Source of the DNA: Phycisphaerae bacterium
GTDB lineage: Bacteria; Planctomycetota; Phycisphaerae; Phycisphaerales; SM1A02
Assembly: GCA_002591705.1 (NCBI GenBank)
Contig: PAAB01000028.1
Location: 17,027 to 23,660 of the forward strand
Reading direction: 5' to 3'
DNA length: 6,634 nt
Shown here in pieces: positions 1-5,460 of the stretch. The notes under the pieces are model-generated. The model saw only the letters and a list, made by a program, of their open reading frames with translations. It did no database searches and was not told where the DNA came from. A program made the translations under genes and the position numbers. Numbering within the stretch: position 1 is the first letter of the stretch; the number at the start of each line of letters is the position of its first letter.

Positions 1-1316
<1,316 letters not shown>

Positions 1317-1331
1317 GTTGGTGTCCTGCTT

Positions 1332-1350
1332 GGAGACCGCCCTGGTCTCC
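1332..1350 (-). promoter_or_regulatory. Hairpin next to the fusA ribosome binding site
   Basis: On the transcribed strand GGAGACC, a 5-base loop AGGGC and GGTCTCC form a perfect 7-bp stem. It ends four bases before the AGGA element (1324-1327) that serves as the fusA Shine-Dalgarno. There is no U-tract, so it is not an intrinsic terminator. It would fall at the edge of the initiating ribosome's footprint and could slow 30S loading or act as a protein or ribosome standby site. The pairing is seen directly; the role is inferred. Confidence 0.45.
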
Positions 1351-1384
1351 GGGTGAGAAGGTCATGCATTGTGGTCGGCGGTGC

Positions 1385-1436
1385 GGCCACGTGCGTGTCT
1401 GGGGTTGTGGAGAGGGTCACGTCACGTGACGTGGCC
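1385..1436 (-). repeat. 16-base perfect palindrome plus competing 8-base arm in the fusA leader
   Basis: CACGTCACGTGACGTG at 1418-1433 reads identically on both strands. Separately, ACGTGGCC (plus strand, 1429-1436) and GGCCACGT (1385-1392) are a perfect 8-base inverted pair. In RNA the palindrome can fold on itself, or its 5' half together with the preceding GG can pair with the 1385-1392 arm. The two options exclude each other. The 1433-1436 bases also belong to the closing helix of the three-way junction (1433-1442). As DNA, the 16-mer with its central CACGTG could instead be a protein binding site about 200 bases downstream of the transcription start. Confidence 0.45.
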
Positions 1437-1508
1437 CACCTGTGTCTGCTGTTGCCCGGCGTACCTCCCGGGCCGACTCCGTGGGGAGTCAGGAGCCGCA
1501 GGTGGGCC
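1433..1508 (-). ncRNA. Candidate three-way-junction cis-regulatory RNA in the fusA leader
   Basis: On the transcribed strand GGCCCACCTG (1508-1499) and CAGGTGGGCC (1442-1433) are perfectly complementary over 10 bases and would close a junction. Inside it are two adjacent hairpins. The first is GACTCC-CCAC-GGAGTC (1490-1475), with a perfect 6-bp stem and tetraloop. The second is GCCCGG (1473-1468) with CCGGGC (1459-1454), separated by an 8-base loop. Only one base (1474) separates the two hairpins. Single-stranded joints of 8 and 11 bases lead to the closing helix. The 5' closing arm covers the last sense codons of the small ORF (part of R10, P11, T12 and part of C13), and the first hairpin begins inside its stop codon, so translation of the small ORF would prevent this fold. 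I recognise no known RNA class. Ligand sensing, ribosomal-protein binding or attenuation are all possible. Confidence 0.5.
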
Positions 1509-1536
1509 GGGCGATCTCGTCTTCCTCGAGCTGCAT
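1489..1536 (-). CDS. 15-codon upstream ORF, candidate leader peptide for fusA
   Basis: The ORF encodes MQLEEDEIARPTCGS and ends in TGA. AAGGAGG (1543-1549) lies 6 bases upstream of the ATG, which makes this the best ribosome binding site on the minus strand of the window and clearly better than that of fusA itself. The peptide is acidic in its first half and has no membrane segment. Its final codons form one arm of the 10-bp helix that closes the downstream RNA junction, and its stop codon touches the first inner hairpin. A ribosome finishing or stalling here would therefore rearrange the leader. This fits a leader peptide rather than a functional small protein, although no peptide family was recognised. 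It is too short for codon statistics; the Shine-Dalgarno and its place in the structure are the evidence. Confidence 0.5.
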   Translation of the reverse strand: MQLEEDEIARPTCGS

Positions 1537-1542
1537 GGAAAT

Positions 1543-1549
1543 CCTCCTT
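1543..1549 (-). promoter_or_regulatory. Strong Shine-Dalgarno of the leader ORF
   Basis: AAGGAGG on the transcribed strand is a near-perfect complement of the 16S rRNA 3' end. It sits 6 bases before an ATG at 1536. It lies about 230 bases upstream of fusA, too far to serve that gene, so it supports translation of the 15-codon ORF. Confidence 0.65.
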
Positions 1550-1566
1550 GCAGATTCGCCGGTGCG

Positions 1567-1578
1567 TCGACCGGTCGA
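1567..1578 (-). repeat. 12-base perfect palindrome in the fusA leader
   Basis: TCGACCGGTCGA is identical on both strands. A neighbouring alternative, CCGGT with ACCGG across a 6-base loop, is also possible on the transcribed strand. It lies between the 5'-terminal hairpin and the leader-ORF Shine-Dalgarno. A short palindrome in GC-rich DNA can occur by chance, so its role is open. Confidence 0.3.
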
Positions 1579-1591
1579 GTTCGCCATGTGA

Positions 1592-1624
1592 TTCAAGAGC
1601 CGTCGGGGGGGTTACCGACTTGAA
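1592..1624 (-). promoter_or_regulatory. 5'-terminal hairpin of the fusA transcript
   Basis: TTCAAG (1624-1619) pairs with CTTGAA (1597-1592). TCGG and CCGA extend the stem inside, with a 5-base bulge on the 3' side and a C-rich loop. The outer stem begins at the transcription start predicted from the promoter at 1632-1659, so the mRNA would begin with this structure. Such 5' hairpins commonly protect mRNAs from 5'-end-dependent decay. The pairing is seen; the stabilising role is inferred. Confidence 0.4.
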
Positions 1625-1631
1625 CGCAGGG

Positions 1632-1659
1632 ATTCTATCGGCCCAAAAGGCCCTGTCAA
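1632..1659 (-). promoter_or_regulatory. Sigma-70-type promoter for fusA
   Basis: On the minus strand a perfect -35 TTGACA (1659-1654) is followed by a 16-base spacer and TAGAAT (1637-1632), which matches the -10 consensus at five of six positions. A run of six T (1669-1664) four bases upstream of the -35 resembles an UP element and stands out in this GC-rich sequence. Transcription should start near 1625. The promoter begins just beyond the end of the RNase HII-like gene, which implies that fusA is transcribed independently, whether or not there is read-through. Confidence 0.75.
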
Positions 1660-1675
1660 TGACAAAAAATCCCTT

Positions 1676-2659
1676 TCAGCACGAACGGACCAGCAGATCG
1701 CGGTTGATGCTGCGTTCTCGGATGACGCCATCGATCTCCTCGAGGTAGCGTCGTGCGTCCTGCACGTAGCCGGCGGTGGGATTCAGTCCCGGGCAGGCGG
1801 ACGTGAAGTAGGAGTTCATGCGGATCATGAGCAGTTCACGGCAGTATTTGGCCGTCATCGAAGCCAGAGCGATCGGCAGGTGCCGGTCCTCGCCGCCTTG
1901 CGCGAAGGTGATCGAACAGAGCGATCCCGATCTCGATGCCAGTCGGTACCGGCACAGTCCCGCGCCCTCGTCCAGGACCTGGATCGCATCGTCCGGCCAT
2001 GCCTGCTGCAGATCCTCCCGGTAGCGGGTTCGTCCTCCCTGGCGGTCGATGACCACATGCAGATCGTGGTCGGCAAATTCGTTCCGGAGGATTTCGACAC
2101 GACGCAGCACCGCTTCGAAGTTGACGCTCGCCTTGTTGCCGGTCCGGTCGACCTCCTCGTTGAACAGATCCGCGTCGATCAGCTCGCACTGCAGTCGGCG
2201 GCACGAGATGCCCGCGTCGGACATGGATCGTCCCAGGCGGGCGGAGGCGATGCCCAGCAGGGCGCGGTCCTCGCCCAGAGGGAGTGGCGTCTGCCCCTCG
2301 TACCAGGGGTGGGTGGGAATCGAAGCATCCAGTGCCGCGAGCACCTTGCAGTCGTCGATCGAGTCGAACCAGTGTTCGTCGCGGGTCGTTGCGAGAAAGG
2401 CCAGCACACCCCGTTCCAGATGGTGCAGGGGATGCAGCCGTCCACCCTTGGCTCCCTTGAGCTTCTTCGAATCGTCGATGGCCAGCCGCCCTCCCCGATC
2501 CCGTCGCCCGCGACAGACGGAATCCTCGAGACGCGACCAAAGATCCGGCGCTCCGCGGGCCGCGTCATGATCAGCCACCGAGAAGATCGTGCAGCCGATG
2601 CACAGCGGGCCGAGCATGGGGCCGTATCCTGCTTCATCGATTCCCGCGTAGATCAACAT
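1676..2659 (-). CDS. rnhB: RNase HII/HIII-like ribonuclease, divergent planctomycete-type form
   Basis: Type 2 RNases H nick RNA-DNA hybrids at ribonucleotides misincorporated in DNA or in R-loops. The protein has 327 residues against about 200-260 for typical RNase HII. The start MLIYAGIDEAGYGPMLGPLC matches the family motif and carries the first two acidic residues, D8 and E9. DSKKL (63-67) is the second family motif. VVIDRQGG supplies D205, and SMTAKYCRELLM (267-278) corresponds to the family's A-K-V-x-R-D segment, with E275 where RNase HII has Asp. GLNPTAGY (291-298) resembles the following conserved loop. Two departures stand out: GYG (11-13) replaces the GRG that reads the 2'-OH, and about 100 extra residues lie between DSKKL and the D205 strand. 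No N-terminal TBP-like domain typical of RNase HIII is present. It follows the gamma-glutamyltransferase gene by 21 bases with a weak TAGG before the start, so it is probably translated from the same mRNA. Family membership is firm; the exact activity is not. Confidence 0.85.
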   Translation of the reverse strand: MLIYAGIDEAGYGPMLGPLCIGCTIFSVADHDAARGAPDLWSRLEDSVCRGRRDRGGRLAIDDSKKLKGAKGGRLHPLHHLERGVLAFLATTRDEHWFDSIDDCKVLAALDASIPTHPWYEGQTPLPLGEDRALLGIASARLGRSMSDAGISCRRLQCELIDADLFNEEVDRTGNKASVNFEAVLRRVEILRNEFADHDLHVVIDRQGGRTRYREDLQQAWPDDAIQVLDEGAGLCRYRLASRSGSLCSITFAQGGEDRHLPIALASMTAKYCRELLMIRMNSYFTSACPGLNPTAGYVQDARRYLEEIDGVIRERSINRDLLVRSC

Positions 2660-2680
2660 TGCCTACAGCCTAGCGAGTTG

Positions 2681-4231
2681 TCAGACGCCGCCGACGCAGC
2701 CGTCCCGACGCGGATCGCTCCCACCGATCCAGCCCCGGTCGGTCCGCCGGATCACCTGTCCGCCGCCGAAGGCGACGGACCGCTCGTCGGCGATCTCGAT
2801 GTGGTGACCAAGGGCCCGAAGGGCCTGCACGGTGTGCTCAGGGAAACCGGGTTCCAAATGGACCCGGCATCCCTCGGCAATGCGCCAGCGTGGCGCGTCC
2901 AGTGCCGCCTGGGGATCCATGCCCAGTTCGAACATCCGCCACAGCACCTGCACGTGTCCCTGGGGCTGCATGTGTCCTCCCATGACTCCGAACGAGCATT
3001 CGGGGCGTCCTTCGTGCGTGACGAATCCCGGAATGATGGTGTGGTAGGGGCGCTTGCCGCCCGCGGCCCGGTTCGGATGCCCCTTGGTCAGCACGAATCC
3101 GGCGCCCCGATTCTGCATGGCGATGCCCGTGCCGGGAATCACGATGCCGGATCCGAAACCCATGTAGTTCGACTGGATGAAGGACACCATGTCTCCGTTC
3201 GCATCGGCGCACGAGAGGTAGACGGTGGATGCATCCGACACCACCACATGCCCGGGGTCCGATGCCCGGTCGGTGCGGATGCGTCCAGCATGGACATCGA
3301 GGGATTTCGACGACAACAGTGCATCCGGCGGGACGGTCATGCATTCGGGATCGCCGACCGTCGCCTTGATGTCGCTGAAGGCGCACTTCATCGCCTCGAT
3401 CTGCAGATGCAGCGCGACGGGATCGAAGGGACCATCCGCGACATGGCCGATCCGCTCGAGGATGCCGGCGGCGACCAATGCCACCAGTCCCTGGCCGTTG
3501 GGAGGAAGTTCGTGCAGAACATGTTCTCCCCAACGCGACGTCAGGGGGGTGCACCAGATGGGAGCGTGGTCGGCGAGATCGTCGGCGGAGAGCGTGGCAC
3601 CGTGGATGCGGGCATCGGCCACGATGCGTTCCGCGAGCTCGCCCCGGTAGAAGGACTCGCCCCGACTTTCGACGATGCGATCGATCGTGTCGGCATGATC
3701 GGGGCAGTGGAACCTCGCTCCGCATCCGGGTGTTCGACCGCCGGGTGCGAACGTCTTCTGCCAGGCGTCGAAGGCCTCGAACCGCCGTGCGGATCTCGCC
3801 CAGGATGCGGCGGTCAGCGGGGTCACGATGAAGCCGTCCCTGGCGAGACGGGTCGCACCTTCGGCGAGTGTCGTGAGATCCATGCTTCCAAATCGCTCAT
3901 GCAGGGCCATCCAGCCGGAGACGGCGCCCGGAACCGTCACGGCGTCCCATCCGAGCACCGGCATGCGGTCTCGGTCGTGGTAGACATCGTCCGGCCAGGC
4001 GGCGGGCGATCGTCCGGAGGCATTGAGTCCGTGCAGTTCGTCGTCCATCCACACCATCGCAAAGGCATCGGAGCCGATGCCGTTGGAGCAGGGCTCGACG
4101 ACCGTCAGCGCCATCGCGGTCGCGATCGCGGCATCCACGGCGTTGCCGCCGCGTTCAAGGATGTCGATCCCCACGCCGACGGCGTCCGGCTGGCTGGTGG
4201 CGACCATGTTCCGGCTGTCGTTGGAGGTCAT
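2681..4231 (-). CDS. ggt: Cytoplasmic gamma-glutamyltransferase family protein (YwrD-like)
   Basis: Members of this Ntn-hydrolase family cleave gamma-glutamyl bonds, as in glutathione, after self-processing at a conserved threonine. The protein is 516 residues long, close to Bacillus YwrD and shorter than secreted GGTs. It starts MTSNDSRNMVATSQPDAVGV and enters the family fold at once, with GGNAVDAAIA (28-37) and NGIGSDAFAMVW (50-61). There is no signal peptide, so it should act in the cytoplasm. The autoprocessing site is ASTVYLS, with Thr336 as the predicted nucleophile. It is followed by GFGSGIV (358-364), QNRGAGF (373-379), PYHTIIPGF (395-403) and FGVMGGHMQPQGHVQVL (414-430). The C-terminus has the usual SDPRRDG. 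The open frame extends 80 codons further upstream, but that part is arginine-rich shadow of mnmA. The ATG at 4231 shares its A with the mnmA stop (TGATG), which indicates translational coupling. The substrate, and the balance between hydrolase and transferase activity, cannot be read from sequence. Confidence 0.93.
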   Translation of the reverse strand: MTSNDSRNMVATSQPDAVGVGIDILERGGNAVDAAIATAMALTVVEPCSNGIGSDAFAMVWMDDELHGLNASGRSPAAWPDDVYHDRDRMPVLGWDAVTVPGAVSGWMALHERFGSMDLTTLAEGATRLARDGFIVTPLTAASWARSARRFEAFDAWQKTFAPGGRTPGCGARFHCPDHADTIDRIVESRGESFYRGELAERIVADARIHGATLSADDLADHAPIWCTPLTSRWGEHVLHELPPNGQGLVALVAAGILERIGHVADGPFDPVALHLQIEAMKCAFSDIKATVGDPECMTVPPDALLSSKSLDVHAGRIRTDRASDPGHVVVSDASTVYLSCADANGDMVSFIQSNYMGFGSGIVIPGTGIAMQNRGAGFVLTKGHPNRAAGGKRPYHTIIPGFVTHEGRPECSFGVMGGHMQPQGHVQVLWRMFELGMDPQAALDAPRWRIAEGCRVHLEPGFPEHTVQALRALGHHIEIADERSVAFGGGQVIRRTDRGWIGGSDPRRDGCVGGV

Positions 4232-5373
4232 CAGTCTTCGATCGCCTGCTTGATCCAGCCTCCGCAGATCACCATGTCGTCCTCGTAGCACACCACGGCC
4301 TGGCCGGGGGCGACGGACTCCTGGACATCGTCGAACCGGACTTCGAGCAGGCCGTCGCTTCGTTCGCGGACGCGGGCGGCGACCGGCGCGGCGTTGTAGC
4401 GGATCTTCGCGGTGCACGGTCTGAAGTCGCGTGAGGATGGTTCGTGCCAGTTCGCCTCCGCGGCGAGGCATCCGATCGATTGCAGGGAACGCTTCGTGCC
4501 CACGGTGATCCGATTGGTGTCCGCGTTCTTCTCGACGATGTAGAGCGGGTGGCCGAGCGCAACACCGATGCCCCGACGCTGTCCGATGGTGAAGTGCTGA
4601 TGGCCGGGGTGATGCCCGATGATTTCGCCGTCGAGATTGACGATCTCACCTTCTTCGACCTGCTCCGGCGTGGTCCGCTCGACCAGTCCGGCGTAGTCGT
4701 TGTCCGGCACGAAGCAGATCTCCTGCGAATCCGGCTTGGAATGCACCGGGAGGCCCATCTCCTTGGCTTTCTCCCGCACTTCATCCTTCGTGAAATCACC
4801 GACCGGAAGCAGCATCCGGTCCAGCTGGTCCATGGGGGCACCGAACAGGACGTAGCTCTGGTCCTTGCCGGAATCGTGGCCCATGCAGAGACGTGCTCTG
4901 CCGGCACGGCGCTCGACCCGGGCGTGGTGGCCCGATGCGACCCAGCCGGCCCCCAACTGCATCGCGTAGTCGTGGAGGCGGCCGAACTTCAGCCAGTCGT
5001 TGCACCGTACGCACGGATTGGGCGTTCTGCCCGCGTTGTATTCGTCCACGAAGTAGTCGATGATCCGTCCGAAGTCCTTCTTGAAATTGCATACGTAGAA
5101 GGGCACATCGAGACGGCCCGCCACCCGTCTTGCATCCTCGGCATCGTTGATGGAGCAGCAGCCCTGCTTGCCGATGCGCAGTGAAGCTCCCTCCGCGGTC
5201 GACTGGGCGATGGGGGTGTCGAGCGTCTCGCCGGGGGATCCCAGCCGCATGAAGCAGCCGACCACGTCCATGTCCTCCCTGAGCAGCAGCGCGGCGGCGA
5301 CCGAGGAGTCGACACCACCCGACATGGCGACCAGCACCTTCCGATTGGACTGCTGCGAGGGCATGGGTCCCAT
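4231..5373 (-). CDS. mnmA: tRNA-specific 2-thiouridylase MnmA
   Basis: MnmA adenylates and thiolates C2 of the wobble uridine U34 in Lys, Glu and Gln tRNAs, taking sulfur from an IscS-type relay. The protein has 380 residues from the ATG at 5373, close to the family norm. It has the PP-loop SGGVDSS (18-24), NPCVRCN (119-125), ASGHHAR (146-152), KDQSYVLF (170-177), QEICFVPD (217-224) and GQRRGIG (264-270), then a C-terminal beta-barrel ending with APGQAV and GGWI. By alignment with the E. coli enzyme the catalytic cysteines are C124 and C220. C121 stands where E. coli has Asp99, giving a CxxC...C set. About 25 residues are inserted after the second strand (roughly 45-70), followed by GCCS. A second ATG at 5364 is possible and would give 377 residues. 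Further upstream extension would run into the fbaB start region and looks non-coding. It is the first gene of the minus-strand block and is coupled to the gamma-glutamyltransferase gene. Confidence 0.97.
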   Translation of the reverse strand: MGPMPSQQSNRKVLVAMSGGVDSSVAAALLLREDMDVVGCFMRLGSPGETLDTPIAQSTAEGASLRIGKQGCCSINDAEDARRVAGRLDVPFYVCNFKKDFGRIIDYFVDEYNAGRTPNPCVRCNDWLKFGRLHDYAMQLGAGWVASGHHARVERRAGRARLCMGHDSGKDQSYVLFGAPMDQLDRMLLPVGDFTKDEVREKAKEMGLPVHSKPDSQEICFVPDNDYAGLVERTTPEQVEEGEIVNLDGEIIGHHPGHQHFTIGQRRGIGVALGHPLYIVEKNADTNRITVGTKRSLQSIGCLAAEANWHEPSSRDFRPCTAKIRYNAAPVAARVRERSDGLLEVRFDDVQESVAPGQAVVCYEDDMVICGGWIKQAIED

Positions 5374-5380
5374 GGTAGGG

Positions 5381-5401
5381 CCCCCGCTGAGGCTCCGGGG
5401 G
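5381..5401 (-). promoter_or_regulatory. Hairpin covering the mnmA ribosome binding site
   Basis: On the mnmA strand CCCCCG (5401-5396), a 9-base loop and CGGGGG (5386-5381) form a perfect 6-bp GC stem. The 3' arm is the only purine run near the mnmA ATG at 5373, so this stem would hide the presumed ribosome binding site. No U-tract follows. Translational control is inferred from position only. If the ATG at 5364 is used, the relation changes little. Confidence 0.4.
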
Positions 5402-5409
5402 ACCGAGTT

Positions 5410-5432
5410 CCGGCAGTCGGCTAGAATGCCGG
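5410..5432 (+). promoter_or_regulatory. fbaB -10 element inside an operator-like inverted repeat
   Basis: TAGAAT (5422-5427) has the same -10 sequence as the fusA promoter and sits about 34 bases before the fbaB start codon. Transcription would begin near 5434. No good -35 is seen at the right distance, which is typical of promoters that need an activator or of weak ones. CCGGCA (5410-5415) and TGCCGG (5427-5432) are perfect inverted arms 11 bases apart that bracket the -10. A protein bound here would block RNA polymerase. The site lies in the 87-base divergent region with mnmA. Confidence 0.4.
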
Positions 5433-5447
5433 TCGAACCGCACCCGC

Positions 5448-5453
5448 AAGGAG
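5448..5453 (+). promoter_or_regulatory. Ribosome binding site of fbaB
   Basis: AAGGAG lies 7 bases before the ATG at 5461. It is strong and well placed, and it fixes the start of the aldolase. Confidence 0.85.
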
Positions 5454-5460
5454 CCATTCC

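Larger units (their letters stand above)
1317..1625 (-). promoter_or_regulatory. Long structured fusA mRNA leader
   Basis: This stretch of about 309 bases runs from the predicted transcription start to the fusA start codon. In transcription order it contains a 5'-terminal hairpin (1592-1624), a 12-base palindrome (1567-1578), a small ORF with a strong Shine-Dalgarno (1489-1549), a three-way-junction fold (1433-1508), a 16-base palindrome (1418-1433) with a competing 8-base arm (1385-1392), a C-rich G-poor tract (1390-1417) and a 7-bp hairpin (1332-1350). No tRNA or known riboswitch class was recognised. The density of perfect inverted repeats, together with a translated-looking small ORF, suggests cis-acting control of EF-G expression. 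That role is inferred. The structures were found by eye, without folding energies or comparative data. Confidence 0.6.

Noticed and set aside
1369..1623. An 84-codon plus-strand ORF inside the fusA leader
   Set aside because: It has no ribosome binding site and no recognisable domain, and it is antisense to a region whose structure and promoter point to a minus-strand leader RNA.
1640..1675. Intrinsic terminator after the RNase HII-like gene (run of six T on the minus strand)
   Set aside because: No stable GC stem precedes the T-run. Its position directly before the TTGACA element fits an upstream promoter element better.
1880..4288. An 802-codon open frame on the plus strand opposite the RNase HII-like and gamma-glutamyltransferase genes
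   Set aside because: It runs antisense across two genes with clear family motifs and overlaps the 3' end of a third. It shows no recognisable domain. Long antisense open frames are expected in GC-rich coding DNA because of codon-position GC bias.
4232..4471. An 80-codon upstream extension of the gamma-glutamyltransferase gene
   Set aside because: The extra residues are arginine- and proline-rich shadow of mnmA, while the conserved family sequence begins right after the ATG at 4231, which overlaps the mnmA stop as TGATG.
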